DNA from: Bacteroidia bacterium
GTDB taxonomy: Bacteria; Bacteroidota; Bacteroidia; Flavobacteriales; Flavobacteriaceae
Assembly: GCA_030425285.1 (NCBI GenBank)
Contig: JAUIAY010000009.1
Coordinates: 33,502 to 97,501, forward strand
Reading direction: 5' to 3'
Length of the DNA: 64,000 nucleotides
Positions 17,436 to 26,541 of the stretch are shown in pieces. The position numbers and the translations under genes are program-made. The notes beneath the pieces were generated by a model. It had not been told where the DNA came from. It ran no database searches and saw only the letters and a program-made list of their open reading frames with translations. Each line of letters starts with the position of its first letter. Position 1 is the stretch's first letter.

Positions 17436-18566
17436 CTGCATGCAATTTGAAAGTGTGTTCTCGTAAATCACTTCATATTGTGGTACAATTTTGTGAATGT
17501 CAAATTTTTGGGCTTGCGTTTTAGCCTGATTTTTAAAGCCCCATAAAGTTTTAGAGTCCTTGAGAATCTTTAGGGCCTTTTTACTCATACTATCAATATC
17601 ACCAACATCGCTTAAATAACCTGATACACCGTCAATATTCACTTCTGGAATTCCACCTGTATTACTGGAAATTACTGGAACACCTGATGCCATGGCTTCT
17701 AATGCCGCCAAACCAAAACTCTCGGTTTCCGAAGGCAAAACAAACAGGTCTGAAAAGCACAGGATCCTATCAATCTCATTACTGTTTCCAAAAAACACAA
17801 CCCTATCATAAATCCCCAAATCCTTACACAGTTTTTCAGCAGGTTCTTTTTCAGGGCCTTCTCCAACCATCATAAGTTTTGCAGGAATTTCCTTCTGGAT
17901 ATTATAAAAAACCTTAATGACATCCTGAATACGTTTAACTGGTCTAAAGTTACTGATATGCGTAATTATACGCTCATCATCATGCGCCATCATGGAGCGT
18001 TGACAATCAGTAAAACCATGATTATACTTGGTTAAATCGATAAAATTGGTCACAACATGAATGGTGTTTTTAATATCGAATAATCGAAGGGTATCCTGCT
18101 TCAAACTTTCAGATACGGAAGTTACTGCATCCGATTTGTTGATACTGAACTCAACTGCTGTTTTATAAAAAGGATGGCTACCCACCAACGTAATATCGGT
18201 TCCATGTAATGTGGTTACTATTGGCACATAAATTCCCGATTCCTGTAACATTTTCTTTGCCATATAAGCAGCATAAGCATGTGGTATGGCATAATGCACA
18301 TGAAGAATCTCTATTTTGTGCAGCTTAACCATATCAACCAATTTGCTAGATAATGCCAATTCATAAGGTTGGTAATGAAACAATGGATATTCAGGGACAT
18401 TAACTTCATGAAAATGTACGCGACTTCCCAAAAGTTCCAGCCTCACAGGTTGTTTGTAGGTAATGAAATGTACTTCATGGCCTCGATTTGACAATTCGAT
18501 ACCCAATTCAGTCGCCACAACGCCACTTCCTCCAAAAGTAGGATAACAAACAATTCCTATTCTCAT
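17427..18566 (-). CDS. bshA: N-acetyl-alpha-D-glucosaminyl L-malate synthase BshA
   Basis: A 379-residue GT4 glycosyltransferase that joins GlcNAc from UDP-GlcNAc to L-malate, the first step of bacillithiol synthesis. The N-terminus MRIGIVCYPTFGGSGVVATE is diagnostic of BshA, as are VNVPEYPLFHYQPYELALSS and HVHYAIPHAYAA. The UDP-sugar site is in the C-terminal half (HISNFRPVKRIQDV, LPSETESFGLAALEAMASG with the E-x7-E pair). Length is normal. It lies 2 bases after the NagZ/AmpC-like fusion gene and shares its transcript. Its presence indicates bacillithiol as the main small thiol here. Confidence 0.95.
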   Translation of the reverse strand: MRIGIVCYPTFGGSGVVATELGIELSNRGHEVHFITYKQPVRLELLGSRVHFHEVNVPEYPLFHYQPYELALSSKLVDMVKLHKIEILHVHYAIPHAYAAYMAKKMLQESGIYVPIVTTLHGTDITLVGSHPFYKTAVEFSINKSDAVTSVSESLKQDTLRLFDIKNTIHVVTNFIDLTKYNHGFTDCQRSMMAHDDERIITHISNFRPVKRIQDVIKVFYNIQKEIPAKLMMVGEGPEKEPAEKLCKDLGIYDRVVFFGNSNEIDRILCFSDLFVLPSETESFGLAALEAMASGVPVISSNTGGIPEVNIDGVSGYLSDVGDIDSMSKKALKILKDSKTLWGFKNQAKTQAQKFDIHKIVPQYEVIYENTLSNCMQLK

Positions 18567-18568
18567 AA

Positions 18569-21487
18569 TTAATCTTCTATAGATTCATAAATTAACCGTT
18601 GAATATCGGTTCTAATATTTTCTTTTAATAACGTATTCGATCCTGCAACAGGATAAGTTCTATTAGCCAAAAACACATATACTATTTCTTCTTCAGGGTC
18701 TGCCCAAGCATAGGTTCCCGTAAATCCAGAATGCCCAAAACTTGTCATGGACAAACAGCCACATGTGGGACCTGACTCACCTAATTGTGGTTTATCAAAA
18801 CCAACTCCTCGTCTATTGTCCTCATCACAAAAGTAACAGGTATTAAACTTATCAAGTGTTTCAGGTTTGAAATAACGCTTGCCTCCATAATATCCTTTTT
18901 GCAAAAACAATTGCATAATTTTAGCAACATCATTGGCATTGCTGAAAATCCCTGCATGACCACCTACACCGCCTTGCATGGCAGCACCCATATCATGCAC
19001 ATAACCTTTTACTTCTTGATATCTATAATAATCATCAACCTCTGAAGGAACAATTGACTTGTTACTAAACTTGTTGTACGGATTATAGGTTGTATAATTC
19101 GCTCCCAATGATTGATATAAATGTTCCTGAACCAATTCATCCATTGATTGGTCGTAATGTTTTTCAATAAATTTCTTTAGAATGTAATATGGCAAATCAC
19201 TATAACGATAACGAAGTCTACTTAATAAATCAGACTCCTTGATAATTTTTTGAATGGAATCCTGATAGTCTTTACGCATGTATAAATTATTTGCAACTTT
19301 CACACTAAAATCACCACTAAATTCATTTCGGTAGTATTTAGAATCCGGTTTTTTTGTAACCGAATCCAAAGTAGCATAGTAAAACGGAATCCAAGGTTTT
19401 AATCGCGCATAATGCGAAAGCATTTTTTTAATTGTCACATCCTTTTTGTTGGATTCTGCATATTCTGGTAATAATTGCGACAGCTTGGAGTCCAAGCTTA
19501 CAACTCCTTGATCTTCAAGCTCCATCATCAGCGGTAATGTTGCCAAAATTTTGGTCAATGAGGCAACATCATAAATATCGCTAAATTTAACAGGTTCCGA
19601 ATCTTTATCATAGGTATGCTTTCCAAAGTTTTTATTATAAATAACCTTACCTTTTCTGGCAACCAACAACTGAATACCTGGTGTCATTTCCTTGTCAACT
19701 GCGTATTGGGCTACAGAATCAAGTTTTGCCATTTTGCTAGAACTCATACCCACACGTTCTGGAACCGAGTAACCCAATAAAGACAATGAATTATAATCCA
19801 CACCATGTCCTTCGCTAAAAAACGTTCCTATAGAAATCGGCAACTTGCCTTTTGCTTCAACAGCTCCAAAAATTATTTGCGCTGATTTTTCTTGTGCCGT
19901 TTCACTATTTTGATAACTTACCACCAATCCTTCAATATTCTCAAAAGTAGCAATATCTAACAATGCATAGGGCTTTACAAACACATCTAAAATCACTGTA
20001 TTGTTCCTAGCTATTTCATAAAGCCAAACCAATTCTTGGTTGGTAAATTTATAATCCTTCCAAGGATGGTCATTTGAACGGTGAAAACCAACAACCACAG
20101 TATTGTATGACTTAAGTTTTTGAATTAATTCATCTAAATTATCCGCTTTTACCTCATGGACTTTTGTGTACTTTTTAAGCTCGCTAAAAAATACAGATCC
20201 AGAGTCATCACCTAACTGAACATAAGCTATTTGCTTATCTTTCAAATTCCTTACAGGCAACAGATTAGATTTGTTTTTCACTACGGTTATAGCATTTTCA
20301 AATGCTAATTCATTTAGAATATCATCTTTAGGTCTATTTAGGTCCTCTACTAAATTTTCAATCTCAATAGGTTTAAAATTATTAAGCCCAACTTTATATT
20401 TAGCCTGAAGGATTTTTTTAACGGAGTACGACAGTCGCTCTTCAGTTATTACACCAGAATCGTAGGCCTCACGTATTTTAGCCATAGCTTTTGGCACGTT
20501 TTCAGATATGAGCATCACATCATTTCCTGCAAGAAAAGCCGCTAAATCGATATCGCCAGGCTCACTAAAATCAGCAACACCTTTCATCTCCAAAGCATCA
20601 GTATAAATCAATCCTTGAAAGCCCAGCGAATCCTTGAGAATATCAGTAACAATGTGCTTTGACAGCGACGAAGGCAAACCTGATTCTGATTCCAGAGCCG
20701 GAACATTCAAATGAGCTACCATAACACTAGACAGACCTTTATCAATCAATCTTTTATAGGGGTATAATTCAACTGAATCTATTCGCTTTTCATCAAAACC
20801 TATGGTCGGCAATGTTTTATGGGAGTCACTATCTGTATCCCCATGACCAGGGAAATGTTTGGCATTTGCTAAAACACCAGCATCCTGCATACCTTTCATA
20901 AAAGCCAAAGCTTTTTCGGTTACATTATCTCTGTCCTCCCCAAAAGAGCGGTTACCAATTATTGGGTTTTTAGGATTAGTATTGATATCAACGACAGGAG
21001 CAAAATTAAAATGTACACCTATACGCTTACAATGTTCGCCAACTTGATAGCCAACCTGCTCAACAATTTTGTTGTCCTTTATCGCTCCAAGTGTCATGTT
21101 CCAAGGATAAGCAAAAGTAGAATCCAAACGCATGCTCAAACCCCATTCTGCATCCATACCAATCAGCAATGGTGTTTTTGCCAAATCCTGCAATCTATTG
21201 TTAAGCTTGGCTTGGGCAACTGGACCTCCTGTTGAATAAATAATTCCACCAATATGTTGGTTCATTATCAACTGACTCACGAGGTTTTCGTGCATTAAAC
21301 CCTGATTGGAAAAAGCCCTAACCATAAAAAGTTGACCAATTTTTTGGTCAATACTCAAACTATTATAAACACTGTCTACCCATTTTTCCTGAAGCTTTGG
21401 ATTGGAAGACACTAGTGGGTTTTTATTTTGAGAAAATGTGGTATTATATACTAAAAAACATATCGCTAGAAACGTGAGTCTACGCAT
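18569..21487 (-). CDS. GH3 beta-N-acetylglucosaminidase fused to beta-lactamase-like serine hydrolase
   Basis: A 972-residue exported two-enzyme fusion. Residues 1-20 form a signal peptide (MRRLTFLAICFLVYNTTFSQ). The GH3 part (about 35-380) has the NagZ-type loop KHFPGHGDTDSDSH near 208 and the nucleophile Asp in YTDALEMKGV near 296. After a GH3 C-terminal-like region, a class C beta-lactamase-like domain (about 590-960) carries SLTK (S-x-x-K, near 640), YRYSD in place of Y-x-N, and HSGFTG near 916. NagZ releases GlcNAc from muropeptides; the second domain could be a peptidase or esterase acting on the same material. It leads the bshA operon, 2 bases apart. Confidence 0.92.
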   Translation of the reverse strand: MRRLTFLAICFLVYNTTFSQNKNPLVSSNPKLQEKWVDSVYNSLSIDQKIGQLFMVRAFSNQGLMHENLVSQLIMNQHIGGIIYSTGGPVAQAKLNNRLQDLAKTPLLIGMDAEWGLSMRLDSTFAYPWNMTLGAIKDNKIVEQVGYQVGEHCKRIGVHFNFAPVVDINTNPKNPIIGNRSFGEDRDNVTEKALAFMKGMQDAGVLANAKHFPGHGDTDSDSHKTLPTIGFDEKRIDSVELYPYKRLIDKGLSSVMVAHLNVPALESESGLPSSLSKHIVTDILKDSLGFQGLIYTDALEMKGVADFSEPGDIDLAAFLAGNDVMLISENVPKAMAKIREAYDSGVITEERLSYSVKKILQAKYKVGLNNFKPIEIENLVEDLNRPKDDILNELAFENAITVVKNKSNLLPVRNLKDKQIAYVQLGDDSGSVFFSELKKYTKVHEVKADNLDELIQKLKSYNTVVVGFHRSNDHPWKDYKFTNQELVWLYEIARNNTVILDVFVKPYALLDIATFENIEGLVVSYQNSETAQEKSAQIIFGAVEAKGKLPISIGTFFSEGHGVDYNSLSLLGYSVPERVGMSSSKMAKLDSVAQYAVDKEMTPGIQLLVARKGKVIYNKNFGKHTYDKDSEPVKFSDIYDVASLTKILATLPLMMELEDQGVVSLDSKLSQLLPEYAESNKKDVTIKKMLSHYARLKPWIPFYYATLDSVTKKPDSKYYRNEFSGDFSVKVANNLYMRKDYQDSIQKIIKESDLLSRLRYRYSDLPYYILKKFIEKHYDQSMDELVQEHLYQSLGANYTTYNPYNKFSNKSIVPSEVDDYYRYQEVKGYVHDMGAAMQGGVGGHAGIFSNANDVAKIMQLFLQKGYYGGKRYFKPETLDKFNTCYFCDEDNRRGVGFDKPQLGESGPTCGCLSMTSFGHSGFTGTYAWADPEEEIVYVFLANRTYPVAGSNTLLKENIRTDIQRLIYESIED

Positions 21488-21642
21488 AAAATCAAGGGCT
21501 TTTTACGAGATTATCAATAACGATACCAAAATAAAGTATTTTACAAAGAGTAAACTAAATTTTATGATAGATTTATAAAGAAGATAATCAACAATTACTT
21601 GCCGATTTGAAATTTGAGAAAACAATACTCGCAAAGCATGAT

Positions 21643-22128
21643 TTACTTAATAAAACGTGCATGCCAACTTTCACTAGCTGGGACTTCCCAATGCTCATTG
21701 AATTCAGCTATGTTACTTATCAAATTATTAAAAACAATGGTGTTTTTTGAAACAGCTTTGTCTTTAGCCATTTTTCTAAAATCGGTTAGGGACTTGTAGG
21801 CAATAAATTCTCCCTGCTTATAAGAAACGTTCATTTTATCCATTAAATCCACATTATAATACTTTTCCAACTGCTGAATAAAATGCACAGAAGCATCGAT
21901 AGAGCAACCAGTAGCTTTGTTTAAGTTTTGATTTAATCCAATAACTATAAAACGTTTATATTTAATTAAGTAACCAGATTGCAAATCACTGCCATGCGCT
22001 GTCCAATTCTCAATAAAAATATTCAACCTTTCTTCTATTTCAGCAATTTCACTTTCGGTAAAAGACCGATTAGCTTGGTAAATCCAAACACGCGACTCTT
22101 CGGGTAAACTTTTAAAATCTACTAACAT
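21643..22128 (-). CDS. Conserved hypothetical protein
   Basis: A 161-residue soluble protein with no signal peptide or membrane helix. Flavobacterial homologues are sometimes called ABC transporter ATPase, but there is no Walker A, Walker B or LSGGQ motif, so that name is not supported. It contains HGSDLQSGYLIKYKRFIVIG and an Ala/Cys-containing TGCSIDASVHFIQQLEK segment that looks like a conserved core, possibly with a reactive Cys. It ends the long operon that starts at amiC and overlaps the preceding small gene by one base. Function unknown. Confidence 0.75.
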   Translation of the reverse strand: MLVDFKSLPEESRVWIYQANRSFTESEIAEIEERLNIFIENWTAHGSDLQSGYLIKYKRFIVIGLNQNLNKATGCSIDASVHFIQQLEKYYNVDLMDKMNVSYKQGEFIAYKSLTDFRKMAKDKAVSKNTIVFNNLISNIAEFNEHWEVPASESWHARFIK

Positions 22129-22334
22129 TATTTCTTTTCTTCAACAACTTTATACCTAAACATCCAAGACATCAAAAGAGAAAAAATAATTCCTTGAAAA
22201 ACATATCTCCCATATTGCAATTCCTCTCCACTATAATAGTCCCAAAGCCCTAAAGCAACCGCTAGCGCAACTGCTTGAATAACGCCAACGATTATTCTAA
22301 TCTTCAAGGGTATTTTTTCTCGTTTAAGAACCAT
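22128..22334 (-). CDS. Small membrane protein, second copy of tandem pair
   Basis: A 68-residue protein with two predicted membrane helices (IIVGVIQAVALAVALGLW and YVFQGIIFSLLMSWMF), an acidic loop between them and basic ends. It is clearly paralogous to the adjacent 69-residue protein: both read K-E-K/KIPLKxRIIxGxxQ, then a helix, a Y-Y/F-x-G/DGxx-x-x-Y/WRxxF turn, a helix and FRYxV. Its start overlaps the other copy by 11 bases, so translation is probably coupled. Function unknown. Confidence 0.8.
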   Translation of the reverse strand: MVLKREKIPLKIRIIVGVIQAVALAVALGLWDYYSGEELQYGRYVFQGIIFSLLMSWMFRYKVVEEKK

Positions 22335-22533
22335 TGTTACTTTTCTTTTTTACTCTATATCTAAACGCCAAAGCCATAAAAAACCCAAAAAATGAGCCAT
22401 GGAAAAGAAATCGCCAAATTGAAAAACTATCACCATCAAAATAGTAAAACGCTTCCATTCCAATAGCAAATATCAACCCTTGCACCAAACCTGTGATTAT
22501 TCGGGTTTTTAATGGCAATTTTTCCTTTTCCAT
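22324..22533 (-). CDS. Small membrane protein, first copy of tandem pair
   Basis: A 69-residue protein with two predicted membrane helices (GLVQGLIFAIGMEAFYYF and LFHGSFFGFFMALAF) and Lys-rich ends. It starts at the base directly after the Fe-S protein stop codon and overlaps its paralogue by 11 bases. The shared pattern PLKTRIITGLVQ and FRYRVKKK shows a gene duplication. Both cytoplasmic tails are basic. Function unknown. Confidence 0.8.
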   Translation of the reverse strand: MEKEKLPLKTRIITGLVQGLIFAIGMEAFYYFDGDSFSIWRFLFHGSFFGFFMALAFRYRVKKKSNNGS

Positions 22534-23322
22534 TTAATCTTCAGCGTCAGCAATCAGTTCGGCAATATCCATCACCTGAATATTATCCTCTTTCTCTTTG
22601 GCTTTAACACCATCAGTCATCATAGTGTTACAAAATGGGCAAGCCGTAATAATGACCTCTGGGTTGGTTTCTAGGGCATCTTCGGTTCTTAAAACATTTA
22701 TGTCTTTATCGCCTTTTTCAGGTTCTTTAAACATTTGCGCACCTCCTGCTCCACAACACAACGATGTGCGCTGGCTACGCTTCATTTCTTTAAAATTTAC
22801 GCCTAAAGTTTCTATCAGGGCTCTTGGCGCTTCAAAAACGTCGTTTGCACGGCCCAAATAACATGGGTCATGGAACGTAACATTTTTTCCTTTAAATTCT
22901 GATTCTTTAACTTTTATTCTTCCTTCGGAAATTAATTGTTTCAAGAATTGTGTATGATGGTAAACTTCATAATTTCCGCCTAATCCAGGATATTCATTCT
23001 TTAAGGTATTAAAATCATGCGGATCTGTAGTAATGATCTTTTTTACTTGATACATATTCATGACTTCAATATTGGTCATGGCTTGCATCTGAAATAAAAA
23101 CTCATTTCCTGCACGTTTAGCAGCATCTCCAGAATCGGATTCTTCTATTCCTAAAACGGCAAAATCAACATTGGCTTTGTTAAGCAGTTTCACAAATGCT
23201 TTAGTAATCTTTTTTGCCCTATCATCAAAAGCTCCAGCAGAACCCACCCAAAACAAATAATCTGGTTGTCTGCCTTCCGCCATTGCTTCCTGCATTGTTG
23301 GTACTTTAAGTTGCTCGCTCAT
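22534..23322 (-). CDS. Cysteine-rich (CCG) Fe-S protein, HdrB/LldE-like
   Basis: A 262-residue protein with the two-part cysteine-rich domain found in HdrB, GlpC and LldE. Motifs are HDPCYLGRANDVFEAPRAL, LCCGAGGAQMF and ITACPFCNTMM. An unusual start (YLFWVGSAGAFDDRAKKITK) contains only part of the first CCG half. Such proteins bind [4Fe-4S] or non-cubane clusters and pass electrons to or from disulfides or quinones. It sits 913 bases downstream of the membrane Fe-S protein that probably partners it, in the same operon. Substrate unknown. Confidence 0.88.
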   Translation of the reverse strand: MSEQLKVPTMQEAMAEGRQPDYLFWVGSAGAFDDRAKKITKAFVKLLNKANVDFAVLGIEESDSGDAAKRAGNEFLFQMQAMTNIEVMNMYQVKKIITTDPHDFNTLKNEYPGLGGNYEVYHHTQFLKQLISEGRIKVKESEFKGKNVTFHDPCYLGRANDVFEAPRALIETLGVNFKEMKRSQRTSLCCGAGGAQMFKEPEKGDKDINVLRTEDALETNPEVIITACPFCNTMMTDGVKAKEKEDNIQVMDIAELIADAED

Positions 23323-23362
23323 AGAAATGCCTTTTTATTATCACATCAAAGTGATGCGTTTA

Positions 23363-23809
23363 TTAATCATGTTGACCATCGTCAAAAACCTGAATGGTCA
23401 CTTTTTTATCCACTAAATCAGTAAATTTCCCTTTATAACGGGTTGCCTTTACTAAATGATTATCAATCCAATGGTAATTGCCTCCACGTGGTTTCCCCAT
23501 TAACAAGCTATGAAACTTAAACCCATGCTTGTTTAACCAATTTTCGGTTACTTCGCGATGATCTTCAGTACGCGATGTAAAAAAACAAATTAAATGTCCT
23601 TCGTCATACCATTTATTACAGGTAGCCAAAGCATCAGGATAAGGCGCACAGGTTGCCATGCGTTCCGGTTCCTCATTCGGGACATCTTCTGTAATGGTAC
23701 CATCAATATCTATTAAATAATTTTTGACTCCTTTTGGTAAAATTGGGCTTACTTTCTCACCTGCTTCAACTTTTTCATGCAATAATTTGTCTGCGTCTTC
23801 TCTTTTCAT
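23363..23809 (-). CDS. HAD-superfamily phosphatase-like protein
   Basis: A 148-residue HAD-fold protein. The catalytic motif is LIDIDGTITEDVPNEE (DxDGT), with the motif II Thr/Ser in ICFFTSRTEDHR and a C-terminal WIDNHL/FDDG region supplying acidic residues. It has no large cap domain. Homologues in Bacteroidota are sometimes named phosphoheptose isomerase, which the sequence does not support. It would be a small-molecule or nucleotide phosphatase; the substrate is unknown. It lies between two Fe-S protein genes in the same operon. Confidence 0.82.
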   Translation of the reverse strand: MKREDADKLLHEKVEAGEKVSPILPKGVKNYLIDIDGTITEDVPNEEPERMATCAPYPDALATCNKWYDEGHLICFFTSRTEDHREVTENWLNKHGFKFHSLLMGKPRGGNYHWIDNHLVKATRYKGKFTDLVDKKVTIQVFDDGQHD

Positions 23810-23824
23810 AAAATGTTAAGTTCT

Positions 23825-24202
23825 CTATCGTTTTTGGTTTTTATTATCTTCGGTTTCGTTTGTTATTGCTGCGAAATCTTCTTTAGAAATTCTAATTATT
23901 ATAGCCAATTTCTTGGTTCCGTTTACCAAAACATTCTCCGGTAAATAGCGTTCGTCATGCGCCCGTAACAAAGCTCCATAACCTATTTTACTTATTTGTG
24001 CATCTGAACAATAGTCACAAAAAACCTTTATTAATTTGATGTCTTTGGCTTCTCTGTTCTTATATTCAATTTCAGTGTAAACCTTTATCTGCAAGGAGTC
24101 TTTAGCATACCCTTGAGAGAATCCCATTGAACTCCCCAAACAAAATATTAGTATAAATATGCTTAATCTCAAAAACTCGTTATTTATCCAATTTCTCTCC
24201 AA
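23825..24202 (-). CDS. Exported hypothetical protein
   Basis: A 125-residue protein with an N-terminal signal sequence (FLRLSIFILIFCLGSSMGFS before QGYAKD). The mature part is about 95 residues with a CDYC pair (KVFCDYCSDAQ) that could bind metal or form a disulfide, and a Lys/Asn-rich tail. I recognise no family. It lies 33 bases after the membrane Fe-S gene and 15 before the HAD gene, so it is cotranscribed with both. Confidence 0.65.
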   Translation of the reverse strand: MERNWINNEFLRLSIFILIFCLGSSMGFSQGYAKDSLQIKVYTEIEYKNREAKDIKLIKVFCDYCSDAQISKIGYGALLRAHDERYLPENVLVNGTKKLAIIIRISKEDFAAITNETEDNKNQKR

Positions 24203-24235
24203 AATTCAACAAACTCATTCATATCCCTATAGACT

Positions 24236-25543
24236 CTACTCATTCTTCCAGTTTAATCGGTCCATTTGGTTATAAGGCCAAGGCGCACCATTATTTTCTA
24301 TATTGGTCATCATATTATTCAACTCAACAGGTGCAGCACTTTGCTCCATAACCAGATAGCGACGCATATCCATGATAATAGACAATGGGTCAATACTCAC
24401 CGGACAAGCCTCAACACAAGCGTTACAAGAAGTACAAGCCCAAAGCTCTTCTCTTGTTATATAATCATCCAGCAGTTGTTTGCCATCTTCTTTAAATTCA
24501 CCATTATTGGCATCGATATTTTTACCGACTTCTTCGAGTCTATCACGTGTATCCATCATGATTTTTCGTGGTGACAATTTTTTGCCTGTTAAATTAGCTG
24601 GACATTCACTGGTACAACGGCCACATTCAGTACAGGTATAAGCATTTAATAATTGAACCCAATTTAAATCTTGCACGTCACTAGCACCAAATTTAGCTGG
24701 GACTGCATTTTCTGCTCCTTCTGGAGGTGCCGCAAAGGGGTCGACATTAGGATCCATCATCATTTTAACTTCTTTGGTAACAGATTCTAAGTTGCTAAAC
24801 TGACCTTTAGGCTTGACACTACCATAATACGTATTTGGAAATGCCAACAATATATGCAAGTGCTTGGAATAGTATAGATAGTTTAAGAACACCAAAATCC
24901 CTAAAATATGCAACCACCAAGCAGAACGCTCAATAATATGTAAGGTTGTTTCAGGCAAACTACTGAACCAAGGCGCTATAAATTGACTAATTACATTACC
25001 TGAATCCATATTTTGGAATGGGATATCTGTAGCATTCATAACCAAAAACAAGGTCATTAATACCATTTCAAAATACAAGATATAATTGGCATCGTTTTTA
25101 GGCCAAGCTGTCATTTCAGATTTCCAAAAACGCTTAATTTTAATGATGTTTCGTCGAATCCAAAAAACAATAACTGATACCAAAACCAAAACAGCTAATA
25201 TTTCAAAAGAACCTATTAAAACACCATAAAGACTGCCTATTGAAGAAAAAATTCGATGCGTTCCAAATAACCCATCAATGATGATTTCCAATACTTCAAT
25301 ATTGATAATTATAAACCCAACATAAACAATAACATGCAAGAAGCCTGCAATAGGTCTTTTGACCATTTTACTTTGCCCTAAAGCAATCATGGCCATATTC
25401 CGCCAACGCTCCGACTTTTTATCGCTAACATCAACATCCTGACCCAATTTTATATTACGCATAAGCTTTTTGACATTCTTTGCAAAAAAACCTACACCTG
25501 CAATCAAGGCTAGGGCAAATAATATATTTGGAATAAAACTCAT
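24236..25543 (-). CDS. Membrane-bound 4Fe-4S protein (HdrE/NarI-like plus ferredoxin)
   Basis: A 435-residue protein. The N-terminal half has about five or six membrane helices (residues 1-240), with histidines in the helices (FLHVIVYVGF, RSAWWLHILGILVF) that could bind haem b. The C-terminal half has two 4Fe-4S motifs: CTECGRCTSECP near residues 300-312 and CTSCNACVEACP near 372-383. This resembles the membrane subunit of heterodisulfide-reductase-like or quinone-linked oxidoreductases. With the downstream CCG protein it would form a two-subunit HdrDE-like complex. It follows mlaD by 12 bases. Confidence 0.87.
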   Translation of the reverse strand: MSFIPNILFALALIAGVGFFAKNVKKLMRNIKLGQDVDVSDKKSERWRNMAMIALGQSKMVKRPIAGFLHVIVYVGFIIINIEVLEIIIDGLFGTHRIFSSIGSLYGVLIGSFEILAVLVLVSVIVFWIRRNIIKIKRFWKSEMTAWPKNDANYILYFEMVLMTLFLVMNATDIPFQNMDSGNVISQFIAPWFSSLPETTLHIIERSAWWLHILGILVFLNYLYYSKHLHILLAFPNTYYGSVKPKGQFSNLESVTKEVKMMMDPNVDPFAAPPEGAENAVPAKFGASDVQDLNWVQLLNAYTCTECGRCTSECPANLTGKKLSPRKIMMDTRDRLEEVGKNIDANNGEFKEDGKQLLDDYITREELWACTSCNACVEACPVSIDPLSIIMDMRRYLVMEQSAAPVELNNMMTNIENNGAPWPYNQMDRLNWKNE

Positions 25544-25555
25544 ATTGGTAATTTG

Positions 25556-26485
25556 TTAGTTTTCGGTCTCTTCGTAAGGAATTTCCTTTTTGGATAGTAT
25601 TCTAAAATAGCGTTTTGGGTGTAATTTTATATCACGCAATAATTCTTCCAGTTCCTTGGTTGCTCCTTCAAGATTATTGTACAGTTCATCGTCTTTCAAT
25701 AATTTACCCACAGTTCCTTCTCCTTCATCCAAATCAGAAAGTAAGGTATTGAAATTTAGAAGGGCTGCATCCAAATCGTTAATGGTTTTTGACAATTCGG
25801 CTTTCTTTAAATCATTTGAAAGGCTTGCCAAATCCTTGCTAATAGAATCAAAATTACTGATTACCGACGATAAATTTTTCTCATTTTTCGCAACAAGTGA
25901 ATTGAGCGAATTAGACAGGCTTCTAAAAGATGTAATGGTTGTATTTAACTCGGCAATAGCATTCTTTAGCCCTTTATCTGAATTATCATCTACCAAAGCA
26001 TTTAATCCAATAAGCAAGGTGTCAGCCGATTTTAAAGTGGTATCCAAACCATTACTCAAATCGGAAAAATTCCCAGCTAAACCATCCAACAGACCTTTTT
26101 CAACTTCCGATTGAATAACGTCTCCATCTTGTGCAAACTGATTATCTTCAGCAGGAATAATGGCCATGGCATTACCTCCCATCAATCCCATTTCATATAA
26201 GCGTATTTTACTATTCTTGGAAAACTTCAAACCCTTATCAACTGTAAAGGCTACACGAGTTTTTCCAGTTTCGAAATCGTATTTAATATTTTTTATTTTC
26301 CCTACATTATTCCCTTTAATGGTCACAGGAGACGATTCGGTAAGAGCATTATACTCAAATACCGTGAAATAGGTGTTTGATGCGTCTAGTAGGTTTCTTC
26401 CTTTTAAATAGTTTATTCCAAAAATCAAGAAAGCAATTCCCAGAATGACTAGTATGGCAGTTTTAACTTCTTTAGATATTTTCAA
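25556..26485 (-). CDS. MlaD/MCE-family lipid transport protein
   Basis: A 309-residue MCE protein. One N-terminal membrane anchor (KTAILVILGIAFLIFGINYL) is followed by the MCE/MlaD domain (TESSPVTIKGNNVGKIKNIK, GLMGGNAMAII, residues about 35-120). A long helical region rich in Ser, Asp and Leu comes next. In MlaD, the domain forms a hexamer that shuttles phospholipids between membranes with the MlaEF transporter; no mlaE or mlaF gene is in this window. It lies in an operon after amiC and opposite lptD, consistent with an envelope role. Confidence 0.9.
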   Translation of the reverse strand: MKISKEVKTAILVILGIAFLIFGINYLKGRNLLDASNTYFTVFEYNALTESSPVTIKGNNVGKIKNIKYDFETGKTRVAFTVDKGLKFSKNSKIRLYEMGLMGGNAMAIIPAEDNQFAQDGDVIQSEVEKGLLDGLAGNFSDLSNGLDTTLKSADTLLIGLNALVDDNSDKGLKNAIAELNTTITSFRSLSNSLNSLVAKNEKNLSSVISNFDSISKDLASLSNDLKKAELSKTINDLDAALLNFNTLLSDLDEGEGTVGKLLKDDELYNNLEGATKELEELLRDIKLHPKRYFRILSKKEIPYEETEN

Positions 26486-26541
26486 AAGTCAGGTTATTTG
26501 GTTATATAACAAAATTAAAGATAAATTTATAAAGAATGGCT

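Noticed and set aside
21643..22128. ABC transporter ATPase annotation used for homologues
   Set aside because: No Walker or signature motif is present in the 161 residues.
25656..26114. 152-codon plus-strand frame
   Set aside because: Shadow of mlaD on the opposite strand; Ser-rich antisense translation with no family match.
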